From Icerya purchasi (lineage: Eukaryota; Arthropoda; Insecta; Hemiptera; Monophlebidae): a DNA stretch of 64,000 nucleotides. The DNA is taken from contig CM077116.1 of the NCBI GenBank assembly GCA_039619475.1, forward strand, positions 385,106,760 to 385,170,759. The letters are read 5' to 3'. Positions within the stretch are counted from its first letter, which is position 1; each line of letters starts with the position of its first letter. Positions 23,117 through 32,639 of this stretch are shown here, piece by piece. The position numbers and the translations under genes were made by a program. Under the pieces are notes generated by a model, which was given only the letters and a program-made list of their open reading frames with translations, had not been told where the DNA came from and ran no database searches.

Positions 23117-23366
23117 ATGTTCCAGTCTTTCCTCTGAACGTAATATCCTGTACGTTCAGCTGTTAAAGCTGAATTTTCCTACTCCATATAGTGCTTCCTA
23201 TATCTTAGCTTTGCCGTCATCCAATGTGGTTCCTATTCTTGTCTCTTTTCTGTCATCGATTTCTAACCGGATTAAAATTTGATCTCTAATCTAGTCCAAT
23301 TGTCCTGAGTAGCTGCCCTTAGTCGGCCAAGCCCAAAACAAAACAAAACAAAAAAAAAAAAAAAGT
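23100..23366 (+). mobile_element. LINE family T, 3'-tail copy 2, fused to gag
   Basis: Another frame reads NVLFECSSLSSERNILYVQL, then FPTPYSASYILALPSS, then FLSSISNRIKI and a stop. A short 3' UTR containing GGCCAAGCCCA and a tail of AAAAC units and poly(A) (about 23335-23364) follows. The whole EN-RT-RNase H region expected between gag and this tail is missing, leaving a non-autonomous deletion derivative. Confidence 0.8.
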
Positions 23367-23389
23367 CTGTCTCTCAGATTTTACTAGAC

Positions 23390-23660
23390 GAACGTTTTTG
23401 TTACATATTCTGCTACAAGTCCATCAATTCTTGAATCTTTTGGATTTATAGAATTTTTATATGATGAAGTAAAGAATATAATAGTGTCGTTTCCGAACAA
23501 AGCTTCGTTTGGTTCTGAACGGTGTGTCAATATTTTTAATAAAAGATAATTTGGAATTTTTTGTTAAACCATTAACAGATCTTTTTAATGAGTCCATAAA
23601 AATAGGTGCATTTCTTAGTGTTTTAAAATTAGGAATTATCATACCATCATATAAGGGAGG
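23390..23660 (+). pseudogene. CR1-like RT fragment (N-terminal part)
   Basis: A broken frame reads FPNKASFGS and then DNLEFFVKPLTDLFNESIKI, then LKLGIIIPSYKGGDK. It aligns by eye with SLPNKNSFGYDQISISLI, PLTFLFNESFRLDKF and EGIITPVYKTGD of the LINE at 20185-22230. It stops exactly where that protein would enter the NYRPI block and is joined to an ORF1 reading frame. Confidence 0.75.
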
Positions 23661-23666
23661 GGACAA

Positions 23667-24218
23667 GTGTGTGATAAAAGTAATGTTTTAACGGCCGAAA
23701 TTAAGAATAAAGACCGGGAAATAGCTGAGCTAAAAACAACGGTCAATGAACTAGCGCAATACGGAATGAGAGAAAACATTGAAATTCACGGCGTCACAGA
23801 AAGACCCGGTGAAAGCGTGGAGGAGTTGGTTACAAAAGTAGTGAAAAAGTTAAATATCGAACTAAAGAAAGAGGACATAATAGCATGCCACAGAATTCCC
23901 AGTAGGAATCTGAAACTTTCGAAGTCGATCATTGCCAAGCTGGGAAGGCGTATAGCCGATTTATTCTTTGAAAACGAAAAAAATATAAAAATCTTTGATA
24001 AGGAGATATCTGGTAATGAAGAAAGTTCATTGCAAATTTTCATAAATGAGAATTTAACCAGATATTACAAAAACTTATTGTGGCAAACGAAAGTCAAGGC
24101 CAGGGCACTGAGTTACAGATTCATATGGACAAGGTGTGGCAAGATATTCGTCAGGAAAAATGAAAATGAACGAATTCTACACATCAGGAATGAAGATGAC
24201 TTAAATAAATTATATTAA
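23667..24218 (+). CDS. LINE ORF1-type protein with coiled coil and FP-like C-terminal domain
   Basis: A 183-codon open frame. Residues about 8-35 are heptad-like (TAEIKNKDREIAELKTTVNE), predicting a coiled coil. A region like NIEIHGVTERPGESVEELVT and IIACHRIPSR follows, and then a C-terminal FINENLTRYYKNLLWQTKVK and W-T-R-C-G-K-I-F-V-R-K block. This combination is the ORF1 of insect CR1/Jockey-like LINEs, whose C-terminal domain is related to the FP-C domain first described in baculoviruses. The likely role is RNA binding. The frame opens at GTG with no upstream ATG, because the 5' part is replaced by an RT fragment. Ends intact; start lost. Confidence 0.75.
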   Translation: MCDKSNVLTAEIKNKDREIAELKTTVNELAQYGMRENIEIHGVTERPGESVEELVTKVVKKLNIELKKEDIIACHRIPSRNLKLSKSIIAKLGRRIADLFFENEKNIKIFDKEISGNEESSLQIFINENLTRYYKNLLWQTKVKARALSYRFIWTRCGKIFVRKNENERILHIRNEDDLNKLY

Positions 24219-24619
24219 TAGCTTCAATCGGGATTTCGCAGCTCTACTTCGCGATTAGTATATTATTTACGGAATAACGGTATGTGTGAGTCTTTGTATG
24301 TGTGCGTGTTCGTTTCGTTAAGTTACGTGGACGGTAAGGCGTGGAGAAGATGGTGTGCAGGGTTTGTACTGGATACGGTAGTGTGGGTGAGAAGAGTATT
24401 TATTGTAGCGCCCAATAAGTGTGGAATACTGATAAGTTTTAAGAGGCAGACCAGTAGTATAACCTGTGAGACGTGTATGAAGCAGAGAAGAGTTAAAGTG
24501 CAGAGGAAAGATAGCATAGGGGTAGCAGTGAAATGTAACGAGGCTGTGTGCATGGAAGAACGCGGTAGGAAGCGTACAGTCATAAAATACAATACATGGC
24601 GGAGACTTTAATAAGATAT
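24219..24619 (+). other. Unrecognised segment with an open frame (24282-24611)
   Basis: A 109-codon frame rich in Val/Arg with four Cys near TCETC and NEAVCMEER. It matches nothing I recognise. It sits between the ORF1 and the RT C-terminal fragment of the scrambled LINE. It is GT-rich compared with its neighbours and may be inserted foreign DNA or UTR. Confidence 0.35.
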
Positions 24620-25565
24620 GTTTAAATACAAATTTAGAAGTTGATAGGGTGTTTGATATAAAGTACGCAGGCTTGAAAACATGTAGATTATCTTGCCTCT
24701 CTAAATTGAAAAAATTAAATTATATTTTGTATTATTCCAGTGAACATTTCAAGGAAGAACATCTCTATCAGCTGTATCGATCTCTGTACGTAAGCCTGTC
24801 CTAACGAATGGTCTGATACATTGGGGAAATGCAGCCAACTATAATAATATTACATCGTAAATAAATTATCTACATAATAAAATATCTAGACTTATTTTTA
24901 CCGACATTTATGTTAAAAAATAATAATGAATTTACGTTTCTAAAGAAAGAGGCTATTACTAGGAGCTGTGATAATGAACTAGCGGTTATTCCCAGTTTAA
25001 GGAAATTTCATTCCAGGAATTAAGCTTTGCATATGGGACTCTCCTTTAATATACAATCGTTTACCGCAGGGTATAAAAAAGGCGCAAGTGTTTATTACAT
25101 TTCTTTTCAGTATGCGAAGGGATTATAGATTGATATTCCATATAGTATACATGTAGCAGAGGCAAATTCAGTGACTTTATTCCTGTTTATCCTTTCATGG
25201 CTTCCTACCCCTCATTGCAAATGTTCCTTGCACACTTATGTCTCCATTGATTCGTGTTCTTTAATGTAATATGTTGGCACATGCAGTTTTAAGTTTTATA
25301 GTTCTTTTCAGAAATTTTTATTGTTCTATTTGATGTTCTTAGAACATCGTCTATTTTACCATTTTAGTTTATACTAAAATGTACAAGATAATTAAGTACC
25401 AGATTACATTATTTTTATAATTATTATCATTAGATACTCTGTTTACTTGCTCTAATTGTGCTGATTGTTCTATTAATTTATTCATTTACTTTTTCTTTCC
25501 TTTTTAATAATTTTTATTGTCTGTGTATAGATGAAATTATACAGCAATAATAATAATAATAACAT
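24620..25565 (+). pseudogene. CR1-like RT C-terminal region and 3' UTR
   Basis: The reading LEVDRVFDIKYAGLKTC, KLKKLNYILYYSS and QLYRSLYVS, followed through frame breaks by IHWGNAA, PSLRKFHSRN and YNRLPQGIKKAQVF, parallels the LINE at 20185 (DIKYLGLQL, KLRKLNYIFYYLR, LYLSLY, IHWGDAA, PSFNKYHSRH). At least four stops or shifts occur. Non-coding DNA then runs to an (AAT)n tail near 25545-25565. Confidence 0.72.
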
Positions 25566-26664
25566 TTCTGATTTTTGATTATTACTATTATTATTATTAT
25601 TATTGTAGAACTTTTTTTTTTTTTTTAGAAAAACGATATCATCATTATTTCGAAATTTGATTTCTTATTTGGGAATTCATTTATATTTTAATTTCGAATA
25701 TTAGCGGGTGTTAGAAAAGTGTTTTCACTGCCCGAAAAGTAATAATCAGAAAGTAACAATAAATAAAGTAAATCGAACGGAACAAAGTCTAAAGGTGAAC
25801 GATCTTAAGAATAAAAATTTCGGTGATTTAATAAGAGGTTCTAAAATTCGGTTATTCTCGCGGATTACGCTTTCACCGCAAACGTATTTTTTGCTACTTA
25901 GCGGCTCAAGTGAAATGAAAAAATTTTAATTTATTTTTCTCGAAAATAGGAAGGTATAATTTAAATATTTTCTATTCTTTGACGGTTCGCAGTGTCCGCT
26001 AAAAGCTACTGTAAAAAAAGAAAGAATCAGACTCCAATGAAATATGGGAAATTGTGAGTTTAAATGTTTGTTTAAATTAGTTTTCAGACGATTTTTTCGC
26101 CACTAGTCGTTTGTATGTAAGAGTGCTGCACCGGCATAAATTTATGATCGTTTTTCTATTCTGTTTCTGGTCTGTTCTTTTATTCAATTTATTTTCTCTC
26201 CTTGCTTCTTATACTTAAATTTATCCTTCATTTGAAAACGGGAAGGAGGAGAATTTTCAATAATACATGTATAAAAAAGAAAAAAAAAAGATGTAACGAA
26301 AAATTTGGAGAATATATTAAAAATAGCATATTTTAGTTTTCGTTTCAGATAAAAATTTAATCGATCAATAATTGACTAGGATAACAACAGTGTCGCTTCA
26401 AAAATTTATTCTTATATAAATATACAACAGTATAAAAAAGCAAAACGAATAACCAGAGTAGTTACCGTGTATCGTCAAAAATAGTCGACTGTACTAATTG
26501 GCTCTCATGATCGGCGATTTTGGTTTTTGAAAAAAAATTGGAAATACGGGACGTAATTATCAGCTGGGCTACCACCCCTATAAATGAAGAAACCTGTAAA
26601 TTTTAACAGCCGTCACGTTAAAATGTTTATTTATTTTTACGTATTATTTTAATAAAATGTGAAA
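25566..26664. other. AT-rich spacer
   Basis: No supported gene. A 73-codon frame at 25708-25929 has no recognisable motif. Confidence 0.4.
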
Positions 26665-27012
26665 CGTAATATGCGCAAGAAATCCTTTTCTCGTTTTTCT
26701 TTTTCTCTTTCACCTTCTCCCTTTTGCCCTCTCCACTTAACTGATCCTCCCTTTATATGCGACCCCAACCATATCCTTTTTGAATGCCCTGCTCTTTTTC
26801 CTGAGTGCTCTCATCTATACGCCGAACTTTTGGCGTTGGATCTTCCTACCCCTTTCAATGCTTCCTTTATCCTTTCCTTTCCATCTCCAGCCGTTATTCC
26901 CCTCCTTCTTTCCTTTATACTTTCTATCTCTGATCGCCTCAGATTCCGAGTAGGTGATCTAAGTCCATGTAGTTGGGTCAGTGTTAACACCGAGCCCATT
27001 TAAAAAAAAAAA
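26665..27012 (+). mobile_element. LINE family T, 3'-tail copy 3
   Basis: An open frame (26659-27003) reads PFCPLHLTDPPFICDPNHIL, then FECPAL, LYAEL, LPTPFNASFILSFPS and LLLSFILSISDRL. The CD-P-N-H-ILFEC part is a zinc-binding-like C-terminal motif of I/Jockey-type ORF2. A short 3' UTR containing TTGGGTCAGTG...GAGCCCA and an 11-nt A-run close the copy. It is 5'-truncated. This is the least damaged of the seven tails. Confidence 0.8.
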
Positions 27013-27871
27013 GAAATATGTTATGCATATACCATATATTAGTTTTGCCAGTAATTAATTTAACATAATTTTCATTCTTGCCTATTGCGTAAGAAATAGC
27101 AACAAAGAATTATTTGAAAAACGCGTTTTACGGGCTTTTCGATTTGTGCACCGTATCCAAGTCAAGATATTTCACATAATGGAAGATTCCAGCGTTTCTA
27201 AATTTTATGCAATCGGCTACGGCATACTGTAGAGCCTTGCTTATAATGCGAGAAAGAAAGCTAAATTAATGTCTTCAGCAACGTTTCAATTATAAAATAT
27301 TGCTTTTATTTTCAAAAAAATGAAATTTACTTAAAAGCTGAAGTTGACGAAGAAAATTATTTCCCCTATTTACTTTGTAGATAGCTTTTAGATCAGTGGT
27401 TTTAACCTACATAATAGTGCAGGACTGTTTCTTAAAAATAATAATAAAAAAAAAAAAAATCTAATAAAGTTCATGTGTAGGAAAAAAACTGTATTGCCAT
27501 AACTAAGAACTTTTTTAACCCCTTTACAGTTTTTTGTTTACTTGGAATTTAATTTTATTTCACGTCATTAGCATAATAAATTTAAACGGTTTTCTTTTCT
27601 TTTGTATGTGTATTTATATTTTACATGTATATATATATATATATATATTGATATAGACATTACTCTTCCCGAGTCCCTGGTTTCGGGAGCCATTTGATAC
27701 AAACATTACTCATTTGATATGATTCTGATATCTGAATTATCGGAAACCGCTATTCGAGCATTCGGCTTTTTCTTTTATATATACATATATATTTATCACC
27801 AGAACGCAAAAAAAAAAAAAATATAAAATAAAATTTTATTATTCCGAAACTGTCGTTCGACGGCGGTAAAG
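27013..27871. other. AT-rich spacer
   Basis: No gene recognised. (TA)n runs lie at about 27630-27650 and 27776-27790. Confidence 0.4.
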
Positions 27872-28225
27872 TCTTTTTTTTTTTTTTTTTTTTTTTTTTC
27901 TACCCTGGGCGCGCCAGCGGCCTTGACCCAACAACATGAAAAATTAACAGTTATAACTAAATAACCAGGCGGTCAGAAATAGAGAGGACAAAGGACAGTA
28001 GCAATGGGATAACTGAAGGCAATGGGAAGGAAAGAATATAGGTAGCGTTAAAGGGAGTAGGAAGACCCAAAACTAAAAGTTGGGTGTAAAGAATAGAGCG
28101 TTCGTTAGAGAGTGCTGAACATTCGAATAGGATGTGATTTGAATCACAAATACAAGACGGTAAAGTCTCCCCGGTGGAGATGTCACGGGCCCACCACGTG
28201 TCCAAATGAAGCCTTTTTGTAAAAA
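27872..28225 (-). mobile_element. LINE family T, 3'-tail copy 4
   Basis: On the minus strand the frame reads HLDTWWARDISTGETLPS, CICDSNHILFECSALSNERS, LGLPTPFNATYILSFPLPS and LLLSFVLSISDRL. A 3' UTR follows (GTTGGGTCAAGGCC...GCGCCCAG) with a poly(A) of about 27 nt (the T-run at 27873-27900). The long clean A-run and open frame suggest a fairly recent insertion. Confidence 0.82.
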
Positions 28226-28929
28226 AAACGTATATATTCAAAGAAAAATTACAGGCAGCAACGCAACCGCGTAATAATGTGTAAGAGAAAAGAAATGCAG
28301 TTTTGACTAGAAAAAATTACATAAAAAAACGAAAATTAGGTAAACTATTATATATGCACGCCGAATTTTAACAATGACTAGCACAAAACAGTTACACGCG
28401 ACGGCGACGACAAAAATTAAGCGACCGTTCTTTTCTTGAGCCACGAATTAACTCCGCTCTCTCGCGTGAACAAATTAATAAAACTGACTATCGAATTATA
28501 GTGCAAGGTGCACGTACAAAGATTTCAGTACACGATGGGCTTTTACCGAACGACATAGTCAATCGCTGAAATTACCCGGTACCTTATCAATTAATAATAT
28601 GAACATTGATTTTTCTAGAATATCGCGTAAATTACCCTGCCTTTTATAATGTTCTCTCGGCTCGACATTAATCGGCACATCTTATTTAGCGTTTCTTGCC
28701 GCACGCGCATATCATTGTCTTAGCTGCTGACCACTACCACTCAGACACTATACAGTCTCTAGTGCCGGCTTAATTATAGCTGTTTAAAGAACGTATTTCA
28801 GAATTTCTCCCGTGATTAAATCGGATATAGATTCTTTTATTTAGATTAATGCTTCTTTAAATTTCGTCAACAACTTCTTCAAGAGCGATTTTACTTCGAA
28901 TAAAAAGCTTTCCTAATCATATATATCCC
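28226..28929. other. Spacer
   Basis: No gene or repeat recognised. Confidence 0.35.
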
Positions 28930-29398
28930 CACTGAGGGGTACTTGTACCTTCGAGACCGGAGCTCGAACCGGAACGTGGCGCGTCCACGGACGGCGGATT
29001 GTGGAATGGCCTGCAAATATGTAGGTTAGCTGTGAATAAGACATGGGTCAAATAAGCAGTCGCGGACCAAGAGCGGCTACTGGCGGAAAGTCTCAGGCAG
29101 ACGATTCCAGGAGCGACAGGGTAGTAGGCACGAGGAGGCGGAGAGACGGGTTGGGAACTGTCCATAAAACTCTGACTTCCTACGACTACCTACTAATCCT
29201 TGGCGATTTGAGGCCGCCGGTATAAATATGCCTCACTTGCTAACCCAACAGCAATCGATAGGGCGCGACAGTCTGCAGTGGAGTGGCTTCCTGACAGCGT
29301 CTGTTCTCCATGTTAGGAGCGGCTGAATGAACAAATGCGGAAGGCAACGGAAAACCACCGCATTAATTTAACTTTTCTTTCCTAGTAAATTCACATCT
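28930..29398 (+). other. Probable 5' UTR of the RTE-type LINE
   Basis: It is GC-richer than its surroundings. It contains the phrase GGCTTCCTGACAGCGTCTGTTCTCCATGTTAGGAGC and GGAAGGCAACGGAAAACCACCGCAT before the endonuclease frame. I recall such a leader ahead of insect RTE-type LINEs, but this is from memory. Confidence 0.5.
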
Positions 29399-30300
29399 AT
29401 GATAGGTAAAATTAAAAATGGTCTCGAGTCACGACAACTTTTAAATGGGACAGCAGGGGTGCGAAGAATCTTCGCATCTGCGATGGAAAATAAAGAATTT
29501 GGTAAGAAAGATATCAGGATTGAAACATGGAATGTAAGATCGTTATACCAAGGAGGAAAATTAAAAAATTTGGAGCAGGAAATGGACAGATTAAAAATTG
29601 ATATCATGGGATTAAGTAAAGTCAGATGGCCAAATAATGGTAAATGTGCAACGGACAAATCAATTTTATTCTATACTGGTAATACTTCCGGAAAACTAGC
29701 ACATCAATATGGACTGGGAATATGCATTAGAAAAGAGCTATCGGAATCAGTGTATAACTGGACTCCAACATCAAGCAGATGTATGATATTACAATTAAAA
29801 GAAAAGCCTATAAATATTAATTTAATTCGGGTACAAGCGACAAACCGGATGGGGAAATCCAATTATTCTACAGAAATTTGATAAATATTCAGAAAAAGCT
29901 AAAAAAGCATGAAGTGAACATAATTTTAGTTGTATTTTAATGCTAAAATAGGACAAAGTCGTTTCGCGCGTATAATTGATAATTATGGACTTGGTACGCG
30001 GAATGAAAGAGGAGATTTACTCTATGAATATGTTGTAACAAACACATGGTATAAACTTCCTAAAAGGAGATTGTATACGTGGAAATCACCAGCGGACAAT
30101 GCTAACAATATAATTAGAAATCAGATTGATTATATATTAATAAACAAAAGATTCCGGAATACAGTGAAATGGGCGAAAAGGTACCCGGGTGCAGACATTG
30201 ACTCGGATCATAACTCTGTTGTAGGAAATGTTTATGTACGTCTAAAAACCCAAAATAAGAGAGTTAACGATGGAATCATGAGAGACTTACTTTGAATCTC
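29399..30300 (+). pseudogene. RTE-type LINE endonuclease (APE-like), broken
   Basis: The first frame has DIRIETWNVRSLYQGGKL (N-terminal W-N block), IDIMGLSKVRWP and GLGICIRKEL. After a break near 29890-29930 it continues FNAKIG, GLGTRNERGDLLYEY, RRLYTWKSPADN, RNQIDYILINKRFRN and GADIDSDHNSVVG, ending at TGA near 30295. QIDYI and the SDHN pair match the catalytic end of APE endonucleases in BovB/RTE-like elements. At least one frameshift and one terminal stop separate it from the RT. Confidence 0.85.
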
Positions 30301-30384
30301 AAATATTAAGGAAAACGCTGAAATGGATATTAATAAACCGCTAAATTCTTCCAAAATACAAGAAATAGAGGATATAGGAGGAAT

Positions 30385-31800
30385 ATGGGACATGAATGTA
30401 AGGGAGTTATAAAACAAACAATGACGGATAATTTAACAACAGATGTAACAAAACCAAAAAAAGCCTGGATGACGGCAGAAATTATGGACCTCATGAACGA
30501 ACGGAGAAAATATAAGAATCGAGATCTGAATAAATACAGTCAAATAAAAAGATATATACAAAAGAAAATAAGGGAAACTAAGAAAAACTGGTTAACAGAA
30601 CAATGTATTGAGGCAGAAAAATTACAAAAACTGCACAACGACTTTCAACTGCATAAGAAGATAAAAGAAATAACAAACACACGGAGGAGAAGGAAAGTAA
30701 CTAGTGTTGTTGATAAACAAGGAAATGTCGCAATCACAAGACGAGAGAAGTTACAAGTATGGAAGAACTGTACCGAGACACTGTTTCGAGATGTACGTCC
30801 AGATACAATCGTGTCAACATATGATGAACCTGACAGCTCATCGATTTTAATGGAAGAAGTTCAGACGGAAATAAATCTAGTGAAAAACTTTAAGGCTGTA
30901 GGTTTAGATGGTATCCCGACCGAATGTTTAAAGCTAATAAATGAAAATAACTCGCAGCATTTGACAAGGCTATTAAATAAAATTTATGACTCTGGAACAC
31001 TACCAGCGGAATGGATAAAGTCAACGTTCATAGCATTGCCAAAGAAACCCAACGCGAGGAAGTGCAATGGTCACAGAATGATTAGCCTGATGTCGTGAGC
31101 ACTTAAAATACTTCTAAAAGTAGTAATACATCGGCGTGTTTAGACAAAAATTGAAGAGAATATTAGTCAAACTCAATTTGGATTTAGAAATGCGTTTAGC
31201 ACAAGAGAAGCGTTATTCGACATTAAACCCCTGATAGAAAAATGTCTAGACAGACAGAAACCGGTTTTCCTATGTTTCATTGATTTCGAAAAGGCTTTTG
31301 ATAATGTAAATCATGTTAAACTTATGGAAATATTATTAGTAAAAACAGGAATAGACCTGAAATCTATACAACTAATAAAAAGCCTTTATTGGAACCAGAT
31401 CGCCCACGTGAAAGTGAACGATACTTACACGGATGATATAGAGATAAAAAACGGAGTTAGACAATTCTGTCCCCATTGCTGTATAATATATGCTCCGAAG
31501 CAGTATTTAAAGAGGCGCTAGATAATGTGACCGGAGGCATAAAGATCAATGGTGTTTTAATAAACAACTTAATGCCGACGATACGGTATTAATAGCAGAG
31601 CGGCAAGAAGATTTGCAACAATTACTTGATACCGTATAAATCTGTCCTGCAAAAAATACAATCTGCCAATTAATGTGCTAAAAACAAAACTAATGGTGGT
31701 GGACAAAAAACACACACTACGCATAAAGATTAAAATTGAAGATGAAGTATTAGAACAAGTGAACAAATTTAAATATCTCGGATTACAAGTTCCTCAGAAT
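30385..31800 (+). pseudogene. RTE-type LINE reverse transcriptase, truncated by insertion
   Basis: In order: a charged EN-RT linker (30385-30850), NFKAVGLDGIPTECLKL, GTLPAEWIKSTFIALPKK, FGFRNAFSTREALFDIKPL, LCFIDFEKAFDNVNHVKL (block A), NGVRQFCPHC (normally RQGC), LNADDTVLIAERQEDLQQLL-like YADD remnant at about 31568-31620, and KFKYLGLQVPQN at about 31770-31798. Stops and shifts lie near 31097, 31520, 31575 and 31638. The sequence breaks off at 31800, where a minus-strand LINE tail begins. The C-terminus was not found on the far side. Confidence 0.83.
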
Positions 31801-31816
31801 TAGAGATAAAATCTAT

Positions 31817-32590
31817 TTTTTTTTGGGCACGTCAACAATGGAACTTACCCAACGCGAAGAATAGTACATTATATAAGGAAAAGATTAGAAATTGAGGAGA
31901 TAAAGAAGGCCAACAAAGGAACTATATTGAGAGAGGGGAATGCAAGAATGGAGTGGACACTATAAGGAGTAGGAAGGTCAAGGCGCAGAAGACTAGAATA
32001 CAGAGTAGAACGTTCGGAGGAAATAAGGGGGCATTCGAACAAAATGTGATTCGCATCGCAGGTATAATTGAGCTCCGGAGGATCATAAGGACACAAAGGA
32101 GATTGACAATAGAAAAACGGAAAAGAGAAGCCGGAAGCAAACTATGATTGAACCGCAGGCGAACTATAGAGGAAATAATCGAACGGCTAAGGTAGGGAAA
32201 AGATTAAACCAAGGAAGAGAGGAAGGAAAGGGTTGAACAGAAAGGTAAAAAGATTGAGGATTGGTAAAGAATGAAGGATAGAATCCGGTCCAGAAATCGT
32301 GGTGGGAACGATAAGAAAGACAGTAGAGAATTTGAGCAGGAAATCTACTAATGAATATACCATTGGTCGCCGCCGAACGTGCCAACGAGTCAACTAACTC
32401 GTTGCCAGATATTCCGCAATGACCAGGAATCCATTGTAGATCAATTACAACAGAGCGGTATGCAAACAAATTAGAAATTAAGAAGCGAATTTGGAGAATA
32501 ATGGGATCAGTGACATGAGTAGGAAGAGAAGAGGAGATAGCCAATAAAACATTTTAGATAGTTCAAGGAAAAAATAATAGGGACATGACA
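31817..32590 (-). mobile_element. LINE family T, 3'-tail copy 5 with RNase H end
   Basis: On the minus strand a fragment reads AISSSLPTHVTDPIIL and VVIDLQWIPGHCGISGNELV, the last two RNase H blocks (D and H-x-G-x-x-G-N-E-x-x-D). It then reads FYLSVQPFPSSLPWF, and, after frame changes, DANHILFECPLISSERSTLY and LDLPTPYS. The copy ends in GCCC plus a T-run at 31817-31826, its poly(A). It is inserted at the broken end of the plus-strand RTE element. This copy shows that the family T ORF2 carries RNase H. Confidence 0.82.
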
Positions 32591-32639
32591 ACATAAAATA
32601 GTATATAATCAGTATCTGCATGATTGAACTACCTAGGTG

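Noticed and set aside
24323..24592. 89-codon minus-strand frame with a hydrophobic stretch
   Set aside because: Mirror of the plus-strand frame, no motif; neither is clearly real.
28930..29060. tRNA-like B-box (GGTTCGAGCTCC on the minus strand) suggesting a SINE
   Set aside because: No A box or cloverleaf at the right distance. It lies in the leader of an RTE-type LINE.
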